Shown: positions 1 through 9,440, counted from the first letter of the stretch. The stretch: DNA of 64,000 nt from Faunimonas pinastri (GCF_900110915.1 NZ_FOFG01000017.1:1-64000); one strand, 5' to 3'. Numbers and translations: made by a program. Notes: generated by a model not told the origin, from the sequence alone.

Positions 1-268
1 CATCTCAATCGAGAACAACCAGACCTCAGTGCCGCTAACCGCGCCCCGTCGTCCGGTGTGACGCTGATATAGACAGGGCAGCCGAGGGTGTCAACCGAGC
101 CCCGAAACAGGTTTTTCGTCCTTGTGGATGATTTTCCGAAATCCCCAATTCTTCAATGTCTTAGCCTTGGGAAAACTTTCATAGACCGGAGACCGGCCGC
201 TGGGCGTGTTTTCGGGAAGGAACCGACCTGGTTCTTCGGGGCTCATCCGGAGAGCGGATGGATTGCCT
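1..268. other. Left-edge region with no supportable gene
   Basis: No convincing coding frame was found. Short open frames here have no recognisable family motif. The stretch directly precedes the broken DUF72 gene and may hold its old promoter and 5' end. A possible upstream in-frame start for that gene lies at 206. Confidence 0.5.
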
Positions 269-1183
269 ATGGGCGCGGCGGGATCAATTCGGATCGGGAT
301 ATCGGGGTGGACTTACAAGCCCTGGCGCGGGGTCTTCTATCCCCCTGCCCTGCCGCAAAAGCGCGAGCTCGCTTTCGCGGCAGGGTCCTTCCCGAGCGTT
401 GAAATCAACGGAGCCTTCTATTCCCTGCCGCGGCTGGAAAGCTTCAGGCGCTGACATGACGACACCCCGGACGGCTTCGTCTTCGCGGTGAAGGGTCCGC
501 GCTTCATCACGCACGCCAAGAAGCTGCGGGACGTTGAAGTGCTCCTCGCCAACTTCCTGGCCTCTGGCCTTCTGCGCCTCGGGCCCAAGCTCGGTCCGAT
601 CCTGTGGCAGTTCCCGCCGAAACTCGGCTTCTCCAGAGAGCGTTTCGAAAGCTTCTTCCGGCTGCTGCCGCGAACGATGGCTGATGCCGCGAACGATGGC
701 TGATGCCGCAGCACTTGCAACGCACCACGATCGTCGGCTGGAAGGACGAAGCTGGATCTCGACCGGGCAGGACGGCGTCTTGCGCCGCGCCGTCGAGGTA
801 CGCCATCCGAGCCTCGTCGCGCCGGAGTTCGTGGAGTTACTGCGCGCCGAGGGCATCGGGCTCGTGTGCGCGGCCACGGTTGCCTGGCCGCGGATGATGG
901 ATGTGACGGCGGGCTTCGTCTATTGCCGGCTGCACGGCGCCACCGAGCTCTACGCCAGCGGCTATGACGCGCCGGAAATCGACTTCTGGGCGGAGAAGAT
1001 CGTGGGCTGAGCGCGCGGCGAGGATCCCGGCGGCGACGAGCGGGTGCACCCCCCCCTCCTCCGCGTGCTTCGGCGCGCGACGTCTACGTGTATTTCGACA
1101 ACGACATGAAGGTTCGCGCGCCCTTCGACGCGCTCAGCCTTCAGAAGCGCGTAGCGGAACTGCTCGGCTCGGCCTCGACCTGA
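269..1183 (+). pseudogene. Decayed DUF72 family protein gene
   Basis: The pieces translate as a typical DUF72 (YecE-like) protein: the N-terminal IRIGISGWTYKPWRGVFYPP region, then GPRFITHAKKLRD, then a C-terminal DVYVYFDNDMKVRAPFDA block. The reading frame is broken at least four times. A TGA at 452-454 sits where the family usually has Trp (after SLPRLESFRR), and the frame continues normally beyond it. A 19-bp tandem duplication at 671-708 shifts the frame. A second TGA at 1008-1010 interrupts it again. A further shift, probably in the run of eight C at about 1049-1056, is needed to reach the last block, which ends with TGA at 1181-1183. The 3' end overlaps the convergent thiE by about 43 bp. 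The start could be ATG 269 or ATG 206. The function of intact DUF72 proteins is not settled. Sequencing error could explain one lesion but hardly all four. Confidence 0.85.
671..708. repeat. 19-bp perfect tandem duplication inside the DUF72 pseudogene
   Basis: The 19-bp unit CGAACGATGGCTGATGCCG occupies 671-689 and again 690-708 with no mismatch. Because 19 is not a multiple of 3, it moves the reading frame. Removing one copy joins the upstream frame exactly to the downstream DUF72 frame, so the duplication is an inactivating event and not an original part of the gene. Confidence 0.95.
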
Positions 1184-1806
1184 GCTTTGAAGGCACGCCG
1201 GATTTCGGCGGCGGCTTCAGCCGGGTCGTCGGCGCCGGCGATAGCGGAGACGATCGCAAGCCCGTTCGCGCCGGCCTGCCACAGCAGGGTGGCATTGCTG
1301 ACGCCCACTCCGCCGATCGCCATGACCGGAACCCGGATCCGGGGCCGGATGGCGGCGAAGCCTTCCAGGCCCATCGGCAAGGCATGATCTTTCTTGCTTG
1401 CCGTCTCGAGCACCGGGCCGAGGCCGACGTAATCCACGAGGGCGGGATCGACCGTCCCGACTTGGGCGGCATTCTCCACCGATAATCCGAGGATGACGTC
1501 CGGCCCCAGCAGCCGGCGCACATTCTCCGGCTTCATGTCGCCCTGCCCGACATGAACGCCATCCGCGCCAAGCACCATCGCGACCTCGACGCGGTCGTTG
1601 ATGAGCATGGGCACTCCGGCTTCCCGGGTGAGCGCGATCAGTCGCCGCGCCAGATCCTTCAGCGGTTCGGCCGGGGCGAGCTTCCAGCGGAGCTGCACAC
1701 AGGTGACGCCGCCCGCGATCGCGGCCGAGACCACGTCGAGCACGTCGCGTCCCCGCGTATCGTCGGGCCCAAGGACGAGGCAGAGAGTTGGATCGAATGG
1801 CCGCAT
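1141..1806 (-). CDS. thiE: Thiamine-phosphate synthase ThiE
   Basis: ThiE joins hydroxymethylpyrimidine pyrophosphate to hydroxyethylthiazole phosphate to give thiamine monophosphate in the cytoplasm. The 221-residue product shows the TIM-barrel hallmarks of the family: GVTCVQLRWK near the N terminus, LINDRVEVA, GADGVHVGQGDM (phosphate and pyrimidine binding), YVGLGPV, and the glycine-rich MAIGGVGVSN motif. ATG at 1806 was chosen because the open frame extending to 1923 would lie inside thiM and add 39 residues absent from the family. With this start the gene begins 4 bp after the thiM stop, so the two are almost certainly cotranscribed and controlled by the riboswitch upstream of thiM. Its 3' end runs into the convergent DUF72 pseudogene. 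Confidence 0.95.
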   Translation of the reverse strand: MRPFDPTLCLVLGPDDTRGRDVLDVVSAAIAGGVTCVQLRWKLAPAEPLKDLARRLIALTREAGVPMLINDRVEVAMVLGADGVHVGQGDMKPENVRRLLGPDVILGLSVENAAQVGTVDPALVDYVGLGPVLETASKKDHALPMGLEGFAAIRPRIRVPVMAIGGVGVSNATLLWQAGANGLAIVSAIAGADDPAEAAAEIRRAFKAQVEAEPSSSATRF

Positions 1807-1810
1807 CCGC

Positions 1811-2602
1811 TCAATCCAGCCGGAGGCGGCTTTGCAGCGCCTGCCGGTCAAGCGCGTACAGCGTATCGTAAAGACGAAGCTGCAGCGTGCCGGGCCCGGG
1901 AGCGTTTTCTGCCGCGATTTCACCCGCCACGCCGAAGACCGCCAGCGCCGCCGTCGTCGCCAGCAGCGGATCGGGTTCGACCGCGAGGAACGCGCCGACC
2001 AGCGCGCTGGCGGAGCAGCCGAGACCCGTGACGCGGCCCATCATGGCGTCACCGTTGCGAAGTGCGTGAACATCACGACCGTCCGTGACGTAATCCGTCG
2101 CGCCCGTCACCGCGACGACGCCGCCAGTCACCGCGGCGATCCGGCGGGCAGCTTCGAGGCTCAGATCGGAGGAAACGGTGGAGTCGACGCCCCTGGTCGC
2201 CTCCGTCGCGGCATCGGCGAGCGCCAGGATCTCGGATGCGTTGCCGCGCACGACCGTGGGGCCGATCTCCACGAGTACGGCGGCGGTGGCGCTGCGGAAG
2301 GCCGTCGCGCCGACGCCGACGGGATCCAGCACCCAGGGCTTGCCAGCCGCTCCCGCTTTCAGCGCGGCCAGCCGCATGGCGGCGATCCAGTCGGAGGAGA
2401 GCGTGCCGATATTCACGACCAGCGCGCCGGAGATAGCGACGAAGTCCTCGACCTCTTCCGGTGCATGGGCCATCACCGGCGAGGCGCCGGCGGCCAGCAG
2501 CGCGTTCGCCGTGTTGTTCATCACCACGAAATTCGTGATGTTGTGCACCAGCGGCGCGGCCTCGCGGACGCGACGCAGGCAATTCCAGATATCGTCGATC
2601 AC
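1811..2602 (-). CDS. thiM: Hydroxyethylthiazole kinase ThiM
   Basis: ThiM phosphorylates 4-methyl-5-(2-hydroxyethyl)thiazole in thiamine salvage, giving the thiazole phosphate that ThiE consumes. The 263-residue product (family about 262) has VHNITNFVVMNNTANALLA at the N terminus, VLDPVGVGAT, RGNASEI, and the late GLGCSASALVGAF loop with the catalytic Cys. The start is GTG at 2602, preceded by a GAAAGGA ribosome-binding site that closes the TPP riboswitch. A longer frame to 2719 would run through the riboswitch and should not be used. It forms an operon with thiE. Confidence 0.95.
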   Translation of the reverse strand: MIDDIWNCLRRVREAAPLVHNITNFVVMNNTANALLAAGASPVMAHAPEEVEDFVAISGALVVNIGTLSSDWIAAMRLAALKAGAAGKPWVLDPVGVGATAFRSATAAVLVEIGPTVVRGNASEILALADAATEATRGVDSTVSSDLSLEAARRIAAVTGGVVAVTGATDYVTDGRDVHALRNGDAMMGRVTGLGCSASALVGAFLAVEPDPLLATTAALAVFGVAGEIAAENAPGPGTLQLRLYDTLYALDRQALQSRLRLD

Positions 2603-2607
2603 GGCAG

Positions 2608-2686
2608 TCCTTTCGCTGGCATTACCCAGATCAAGTCGCGGGTCTGATCTCAGCCCGCCGCGAACCGGCGAGCACCCCGTGCCATT
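2608..2686 (-). ncRNA. TPP riboswitch (THI element) upstream of thiM
   Basis: Read on the minus strand, the leader has the diagnostic THI-box segments in order: GGGGTGC, a variable GC-rich stem, GGCTGAGATCAGACCC, then CTTGATCTGGGTAATGCC followed by AGCGAAAGGA. The last segment contains the ribosome-binding site of thiM, 5 bp before its GTG start. In this family, TPP binding sequesters the ribosome-binding site, so thiamine excess should repress thiM-thiE, probably at translation initiation. No separate U-rich terminator is visible. Confidence 0.95.
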
Positions 2687-2705
2687 CGAGCCACTAAGAA
2701 CACGG

Positions 2706-2746
2706 CCATCCGCTGTCAATCAGGATTGAAAAGTGACAGCGGATGG
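2706..2746 (-). terminator. 13-bp inverted repeat between the aldo/keto reductase gene and the thi leader
   Basis: CCATCCGCTGTCA (2706-2718) is the exact reverse complement of 2734-2746, with a 15-bp AT-rich loop. It begins 13 bp past the stop of the minus-strand aldo/keto reductase gene, the right place for a terminator. It lacks a U run, so it could instead be an operator for the thi operon or a stabilising 3' hairpin. Confidence 0.55.
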
Positions 2747-2758
2747 CTTCGTCCCGGC

Positions 2759-3745
<987 letters not shown>

Positions 3746-3798
3746 CTGGTTCTCCTGTGATGTGGGGGAGGGGTCGGGGACCCGAATTAGCAGAGAAA

Positions 3799-3870
3799 GC
3801 GACCGGTCGCGCACCAGGGGCATGGGCAGGAGGGAGGGGAAACCAGCTCATGCCCGGGCAGCGACCGGTC
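3799..3870. promoter_or_regulatory. Two GCGACCGGTC palindromic sites upstream of the aldo/keto reductase gene
   Basis: GCGACCGGTCGC at 3799-3810 is a perfect 12-bp palindrome. GCGACCGGTC recurs at 3861-3870, about 60 bp away. Both lie in the 176-bp gap upstream of the aldo/keto reductase start. A pair of matching palindromes in a promoter region suggests an operator, but the regulator is unknown and GC-rich palindromes of this size can occur by chance. Confidence 0.35.
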
Positions 3871-3921
3871 TGAGGTCAACATAACGTCGGGAGACTCCGC
3901 ATCAAGTCCATGCGGAAAGGA

Positions 3922-6279
3922 TCAGGCGGCTTTCCCCGCTTCTTGCGCCTCGGGCGTCGAGGCGACCGCAGGAATGCCCCCGACTTCGCCCAATCCGAGC
4001 GGCACGCGATGCCGCCGCAGCGCGACGGAAATGGCGCGCAGGCTGGCCGCCGCCCGCAGGCGTGCGATGCCTTGCTGGGCATCTCCCCCGGTCGCGCGCT
4101 CAAGTCGTCGCTCCGCGGCCCGGATGGAGCGGATCGCGCGTTCCGGCTCGCTCCCGAGGTGGCCCAATCGTTCCAGCGCCGTTTCCACCGCCAGCCGCTC
4201 GCGCGCGCCGAGCAGGTCTCTCGCCGCCAGCGTCCGGAGGCGGGCGATCTCCACGCCGACAGACAAGGCCGCAAGCAAGGCGGCAAGGTCCGCCTCCCCC
4301 TCCCCGGACGAAACGAGGCGGGCGGTGGACATCAGCCGCACGACCCGGTCCCCCATGCGGCTATGCCAGCGCGTGAGCCCGCCGTGCCACGCCCCTTTCG
4401 CGAGGAACTGCAGATCCTGAATGCTCGCCGTCTTCAGCCGGAGGCGGGCGGCGCGGGGATTGGGCGGCAGCACCACGGCGAAAACGACGGCCGCTGCCGC
4501 GATGCCGAGAAGCAGGGTCAGCGCGCCGTTGAAGAAGGTGGACGCATCGGCCCGGCCATCGTTGGTCGGGCTGACGAGATCGAGAATGAAGATCGTGAAA
4601 GACGACGCCGGAGCCGCCGTCGCGGGATTGCGCATCGCCAGCCCGCCGAGAACGAGGAAAGGCACGAAGACGACGACCAGCATGGGAAAGTCGGTGACCC
4701 TCGGCAGGACGGCGAAATTCAGGAAGATCGCGGCGAGCGCGGCAAAGGCGGTTCCCTTGAAGAAGTTCATGCTGCCGGACGACGGGTTGTCGCGCGTGGA
4801 AAAAAGCGCGCAGACCACCCCCACGATAGTGACGAGTCCCGAACCGGTGGACCACGCGGTCGCGATCCAGAACGCGCTTGCCAGACCGACGGCGGCCGTG
4901 GCGCGGACGGCGTTTCTCAGCACCACCGCGGGATCGGCATGAAAGGAGAATTGCACCCGATCAGGTGCCGGCCGCCCTTTCGCGAAGCCTTCGTAGCGGC
5001 TGACCGTTTCCAGTCCCGATGAGAGGATCGCTTCCAGCCGCTCCAGCAGGAAGCTTTCGTCCACGGCGATACCAATGTCATCCGACGCCTTGGCAGCGCC
5101 GCTGCCGTCCGACGCCTTGGCAGCGCCGCTGCCGTCCGACGCCTTGGCATTGGGTCTGCTATTGTCGCGCGCCATGCGCACCCGATGGAGAAGCCCGGCC
5201 ATCTGGTCCCGCAGCGTTTCCGCCTCGCCTGACATCAGCCGGGCCGAAGCGTCGCGGAGAAAGAGAGCGACATCCGTGAAAAGCGGATCGAGGCGAGGCG
5301 GCACGGATCGGTCGGGGCGGGAACCGAGATACTCGCTGAGCGCCTGCGCCTCGGCCGCCTGCGCCAGTACGGCGCCCAGCGCCCCGCGCACATGGGCGAG
5401 GTGGCGGCGCACGGCGGTGGACTGGGCGGCGGCATATTCTGCGGCGGTCTCGATCGCCAGCGCGTCGGTAAAGAGCTTGCGCAGGGCGGCGGGAAAGCCG
5501 GCTTCGCCCGCCAGCGCCGCACGGCTCGCCGCCGCGGAGTCCGCCACAGTCCGCCGCAGCCGGGCCATGAGGGCGGTGGCGGGATCGCCGGTTGCGAAGA
5601 TCGTGCCGAGTACCGCCTCGCACAGGATGCCGAGCAGGATATAGGTTGTTCTCGACACCGCGATATCGAAGACCTGATCGGGCGCCGATATGGAGTCGAG
5701 CGCGATGATCGCCGCCGTATAGCCCGCCAGCACGGCGCCGTAGGAGCGGAAGTTCCGAAGCCGGGTGGAGATTGCAGTGCAGAGGCCGATCCACAGCGCG
5801 AGAATGCCAAGGAAAAGCTCGCCGGACTGGCTGAACCGGGCCGTCAACGCCACGGCGACGACGCAGCCGATCAACGTGCCGAGCGCCCGGTAGAGGCCCT
5901 TCGAAAGCGACATGCCACGCTGGGGCTGGGCTACGACCCACACCGTCATCGCCGCCCATTTCGGGTCATCCATCCCGATCAGGAAGGCGATGTAGAGGGC
6001 GATCAGCGAGGCCGCCGTGTTGCGGAGCGCGAAGGCCAGAGCGGACCTGGACGGGGTCAGGAAGGGGGCAAGCGCCTTGGGCACAAGCGAGAAAGGCTCG
6101 TTTGCCCGGGCCGCCGTCGCGGGTTTGGAAGCGGGCGGGCTCTCCGGGCCGGCTGGCCGTGCCTCTGCTTCGACAGGCTTCGGCGGAATGCCGGCGTCAC
6201 CCTTTTCCGTCGCGGGCGCGACGGTAAGACCGCCGGCCCCCTGCTCCTGTAATCGCTCCGCTGCGGCGGCTACCGGCAT
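3922..6279 (-). CDS. FUSC/AaeB-like inner-membrane protein
   Basis: A 785-residue membrane protein with the two-halves architecture of the fusaric-acid-resistance/aromatic-acid exporter family. The N-terminal tail (about 1-75) is Pro/Ala-rich and soluble. A first cluster of membrane helices covers roughly 80-240 (AALTVWVVAQP-like segment MTVWVVAQPQRGMSLSKGLYR is characteristic). A long cytoplasmic region follows, then a second cluster at about 455-605 and a soluble C-terminal domain. Such proteins export aromatic acids or related toxic organics, but the substrate here is unknown. The cytoplasmic region carries 9-residue repeats (about residues 376-400). No membrane-fusion or outer-membrane partner gene is adjacent, unlike classical aaeAB loci. 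The gene is divergent from uvsE. Confidence 0.8.
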   Translation of the reverse strand: MPVAAAAERLQEQGAGGLTVAPATEKGDAGIPPKPVEAEARPAGPESPPASKPATAARANEPFSLVPKALAPFLTPSRSALAFALRNTAASLIALYIAFLIGMDDPKWAAMTVWVVAQPQRGMSLSKGLYRALGTLIGCVVAVALTARFSQSGELFLGILALWIGLCTAISTRLRNFRSYGAVLAGYTAAIIALDSISAPDQVFDIAVSRTTYILLGILCEAVLGTIFATGDPATALMARLRRTVADSAAASRAALAGEAGFPAALRKLFTDALAIETAAEYAAAQSTAVRRHLAHVRGALGAVLAQAAEAQALSEYLGSRPDRSVPPRLDPLFTDVALFLRDASARLMSGEAETLRDQMAGLLHRVRMARDNSRPNAKASDGSGAAKASDGSGAAKASDDIGIAVDESFLLERLEAILSSGLETVSRYEGFAKGRPAPDRVQFSFHADPAVVLRNAVRATAAVGLASAFWIATAWSTGSGLVTIVGVVCALFSTRDNPSSGSMNFFKGTAFAALAAIFLNFAVLPRVTDFPMLVVVFVPFLVLGGLAMRNPATAAPASSFTIFILDLVSPTNDGRADASTFFNGALTLLLGIAAAAVVFAVVLPPNPRAARLRLKTASIQDLQFLAKGAWHGGLTRWHSRMGDRVVRLMSTARLVSSGEGEADLAALLAALSVGVEIARLRTLAARDLLGARERLAVETALERLGHLGSEPERAIRSIRAAERRLERATGGDAQQGIARLRAAASLRAISVALRRHRVPLGLGEVGGIPAVASTPEAQEAGKAA
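5081..5149. repeat. 27-bp tandem repeat within the FUSC-type gene
   Basis: Units at 5081-5107 and 5108-5134 are identical, followed by a 15-bp partial third copy (5135-5149). Being 27 bp long the repeat is in frame and encodes the 9-residue unit KASDGSGAA in the cytoplasmic region between the two membrane clusters. It is probably a flexible spacer that can change length by slippage. Confidence 0.9.
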
Positions 6280-6488
6280 GATAGTTCTCGGAATTCGTGA
6301 CGTTCAACGCGCGGCCGCGGGAATGGCTGCGGCGAGCGGGCGACCGCCCGCCCATCGGCCCGGAGACAGCCATATAATTATTATAAGGCGACCGAACAAT
6401 CGCCGATGGATCGCTGCGAGGGAACTGCGACGATGCGCGGCGGTTCGAAGCTCCATGCTTGGTTTCCTGTCGAAAGATCGCGTCGGAC

Positions 6489-7535
6489 ATGTCTGAAAAA
6501 CCGTTGAGGCTGGGCTTTCCCGTCAAGGTGATGGGAAACCCGGACCTGAAGAGCAACGACACCCGTCGCTCCGACAAGAATCCGCATCTCAAGGTCTCGC
6601 TGGAATATCTCGACGCGATTTTCGATCACCTCGCGAAGCACCGGATCAGCATGTACCGGATGGCCTCCGACCTCGCGCCCTACGCGACGCATCCGGACAT
6701 GCCGCAGTTTCACGACATGGTGCGGGAAGCCGACAGCGAACTTCGCGCCGCCGGGCGCAAGGCGCGCGAGCTGGATCTCCGCCTTTCCTTCCACCCCTCC
6801 CAATATATCGTGATGAACAGTCCCGATCCGAAGCTCGTGGCCAAGAGCGTCTGGGATCTCGCCTCGCAAGCCGAGATGCTGGACCGGATGGAACTCGGCC
6901 CCGAGGCCGTGCTCGTCATCCATGTCGGCGGCACCTATGGCGACCGGCCGGCGAGCCTCGCCCGCTGGGTGGAAACGTGGAAAACCCTGCCCGAGCACGT
7001 GCAGCGGCGGCTGGTGCTGGAGCACGACGATATCAGGTTTTCCGCCGCCGACGTGCTCTGGGTCCACGAGCATACCGGCGTGCGGCTGATCTTCGATCAC
7101 CAGCATTTCTGGTGCCTGAACCCCGAGCGTCTCGACATGCACGATGCGCTGCGGCGCATCCTGGCCACATGGCCGGACGGCGTGCGGCCGAAGATCCACT
7201 TTTCCTCGCCGCGCACGGAACTGCGCGAGCTCAAGCGTAAGAACCGCAAGACCGGCAAGGCGGAAACCGCCTATGTCGCGCCGGTCTGGACCGGCCACGC
7301 GGATTTCGTCCACCCGTTCGAATTCGTCGGCTTCATGCGCTCCGTGCCGGACCTCGAGTTCGACGTGATGCTGGAAAGCAAGGCCAAGGACCTGGCGCTG
7401 ATCCGCCTGCGCCCCGACCTTCTCCGCTTCGACGAGACGGTCGCGCGCCGCTTCGGCCTCGAACCCCCGGAAGAGGCGTCGCTGGAGGCGGAAGAAGACG
7501 CGCTGATGGAAGAGGTGCCCGACCGGGGCGCCTGA
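6489..7535 (+). CDS. uvsE: UV DNA damage endonuclease UvsE
   Basis: A 348-residue TIM-barrel endonuclease of the UvsE/UVDE family, which nicks DNA 5' of cyclobutane dimers, 6-4 photoproducts and some other lesions independently of UvrABC. Family motifs are LGFPVKVMGN at the N terminus, YRMASDLAPYATHPDM, LRLSFHPSQYIVMNS, VIHVGGTYGDR, RLVLEHDDIRFS and PKIHFSSPRTE. The His, Glu and Asp residues in these are the expected metal ligands and include the HHH/ED set seen in Thermus UVDE. ATG 6489 was chosen as it places the first beta strand immediately after the start. An in-frame ATG 30 bp upstream is possible. It is divergently transcribed from the FUSC-type gene across an unusually AT-rich patch near 6372-6387. 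Confidence 0.93.
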   Translation: MSEKPLRLGFPVKVMGNPDLKSNDTRRSDKNPHLKVSLEYLDAIFDHLAKHRISMYRMASDLAPYATHPDMPQFHDMVREADSELRAAGRKARELDLRLSFHPSQYIVMNSPDPKLVAKSVWDLASQAEMLDRMELGPEAVLVIHVGGTYGDRPASLARWVETWKTLPEHVQRRLVLEHDDIRFSAADVLWVHEHTGVRLIFDHQHFWCLNPERLDMHDALRRILATWPDGVRPKIHFSSPRTELRELKRKNRKTGKAETAYVAPVWTGHADFVHPFEFVGFMRSVPDLEFDVMLESKAKDLALIRLRPDLLRFDETVARRFGLEPPEEASLEAEEDALMEEVPDRGA

Positions 7536-7608
7536 CCGCCTGACGTTTCCGGCTGGCGAAGCCGGTGCCCTGCACTAGTTAGCCAAGTGAACATCCTGGA
7601 AGGCCCGC

Positions 7609-9273
7609 ATGATCAACGACCTCTGGTACAAGAACGCCGTCTTCTACTGCCTGAATGTCGGCACGTTCCTCGACACCAATGGCGACGGCACCGGTGACTT
7701 CCAGGGTCTCATGCGCCGCCTCGATTATCTCCACGGCATAGGCGTGGATGCGGTCTGGCTGATGCCGTTCCAGACCTCGCCGCAGCGCGACGACGGCTAT
7801 GACGTGGCCGATTACTACAATGTCGACCCCCGTTACGGCACGCTGGGCGACTTCGTGGAATTCACCCACGCCGCCCACTCGCGCGGCATGCGGGTGATCA
7901 TCGACCTCGTGGTCAACCATACCTCCGACCAGCATCCATGGTTCAAGGACGCGCGATCCAGCCCGGATTCGCCGTACCGCGACTGGTATGTCTGGTCCAA
8001 GACCAAGCCGGCCAATGCCGACCAGGGCATGGTCTTCCCCGGCGTGCAGGACACGACCTGGACCTATGACGAGCAGGCGAAGGAATATTACTTCCACCGC
8101 TTCTACGACTTCCAGCCGGACCTCAACACAGCCAATCCGAAGGTTCAGGCCGAGATCCTGAAGATCATGGGCTTCTGGATTCAGCTCGGCGTCTCCGGTT
8201 TCCGCATGGACGCGGTGCCCTTCGTCATCGCCACGAAGGGGGCAGACGTCACCAAGCCCGTGGAGCAGTTCGACATGCTCCGCATGTTCCGCGAGTTTCT
8301 GCAATGGCGGAAGGGCGATTCCATCATCCTCGCCGAGGCTAACGTCCTGCCGGACACGGATATGGATTATTTCGGCAGCGACGGCGACCGCATGCAGATG
8401 ATGTTCAATTTCCAGGTGAACCAGCATCTCTTCTATGCGCTCGCCGCCTCGGACGGTCGTCCTCTCGCCAAGGCTCTGAGGCAGACGAAATCAAGACCGG
8501 AGACGGCGCAATGGGCCATATTCCTGCGCAATCACGACGAACTCGATCTCGGACGCCTGACCGACGAGCAGCGCGAGAAGGTCTTCGAGGAATTCGGCCC
8601 TGAAAAGGGCATGCAGCTTTACGATCGCGGCATCCGCCGGCGGCTCGCGCCGATGCTGGACGGCGACCGCCGCCGCATGGAGCTTGCCTACAGCCTGATG
8701 TTCACGCTGCCGGGAACTCCGGTGCTCCGCTATGGCGACGAGATCGCGATGGGCGACGACCTGTCGTTGCCGGAACGCAACTGCGCGCGCACGCCCATGC
8801 AATGGTCCAACGAGCCGCAGGGCGGCTTCACGCTGGGCTCAAAGCCGGTCTTGCCGGTGATTTCCGGCGGCCCGTACGGCTATGAGACGATAAATGTCGC
8901 CCACCAGCGCCGCGAGCCGGAATCGTTCCTGAACTGGATGGAGCGCATCATCCGCATGCGGAAGGAAGTGCCGGAGATCGGTGTCGGCGACTTCACCGTG
9001 CTGAACATGCGCGATCCATCGATCTTCGCCATTCGCTACGACTGGCGCAACAATTCCGCGCTGTTCATCCATAATCTGAGCGGCAGTCCGAAGGAGATCG
9101 TCTTCGAGGCGGGCGTGGAGGGCGAGGAAGGAAACGTACTCGTCGACGTTCTGGATTCGGGCCACAGCAAGGCGGACGACAAGGGCAAGCACCGTGTGGT
9201 CATCGAAGGCTACGGCTATCGCTGGTACCGGGTCGGCGGTTTGAACTACCTCCTGAAACGCACGGATATCTGA
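7609..9273 (+). CDS. GH13 alpha-glucanotransferase, trehalose-synthase-like
   Basis: A 554-residue glycoside hydrolase family 13 enzyme. The (beta/alpha)8 domain holds all canonical regions: VIIDLVVNHTSDQHPWF, GFRMDAVP with nucleophile Asp201, ILAEANVLP with acid/base Glu243, and LRNHDELDL with Asp310. The stretch from RNHDELDL through RRRLAPMLDGDRRR, TPVLRYGDEIAMGDDL and RTPMQWS resembles trehalose synthase (TreS, maltose alpha-glucosyltransferase), so interconversion of maltose and trehalose is the favoured reaction. Oligo-1,6-glucosidase or amylase activity remains possible. No signal peptide is present, so it is cytoplasmic. A GGAAGG ribosome-binding site precedes the ATG. It would complement the OtsAB trehalose route encoded at 27.4-29.6 kb. 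There is no attached maltokinase domain and no glgE or pep2 neighbour. Confidence 0.85.
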   Translation: MINDLWYKNAVFYCLNVGTFLDTNGDGTGDFQGLMRRLDYLHGIGVDAVWLMPFQTSPQRDDGYDVADYYNVDPRYGTLGDFVEFTHAAHSRGMRVIIDLVVNHTSDQHPWFKDARSSPDSPYRDWYVWSKTKPANADQGMVFPGVQDTTWTYDEQAKEYYFHRFYDFQPDLNTANPKVQAEILKIMGFWIQLGVSGFRMDAVPFVIATKGADVTKPVEQFDMLRMFREFLQWRKGDSIILAEANVLPDTDMDYFGSDGDRMQMMFNFQVNQHLFYALAASDGRPLAKALRQTKSRPETAQWAIFLRNHDELDLGRLTDEQREKVFEEFGPEKGMQLYDRGIRRRLAPMLDGDRRRMELAYSLMFTLPGTPVLRYGDEIAMGDDLSLPERNCARTPMQWSNEPQGGFTLGSKPVLPVISGGPYGYETINVAHQRREPESFLNWMERIIRMRKEVPEIGVGDFTVLNMRDPSIFAIRYDWRNNSALFIHNLSGSPKEIVFEAGVEGEEGNVLVDVLDSGHSKADDKGKHRVVIEGYGYRWYRVGGLNYLLKRTDI

Positions 9274-9440
9274 GCATCGGGGGCCGCCGAAAACCTCGAT
9301 TTCGTTCTCGCCTTCAGCGCTGCGGACCGACCGGAAAAATTCCACCTCAATGCGCGGCGTCAATCATCTGATGAATTGATTTCCGGCCGGCTTTGGAGTC
9401 ATGTCTCAGGCAACGAACGCAAAAATTGAGGAACGCGCCC

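Noticed and set aside
88-402. A 104-residue plus-strand frame at the left edge
   Set aside because: It overlaps the DUF72 remnant in another frame and has no motif or ribosome-binding site.
2603-2719. An N-terminal extension of ThiM
   Set aside because: The extension would translate the TPP riboswitch, and family length and the ribosome-binding site point to GTG 2602.
5081-5149. Possible CRISPR-like repeats
   Set aside because: The 27-bp units are directly adjacent with no spacers and lie in frame inside a membrane-protein gene.
6381-7313. A 310-residue minus-strand frame over uvsE
   Set aside because: Opposite a well-supported uvsE gene and lacking any family signature.
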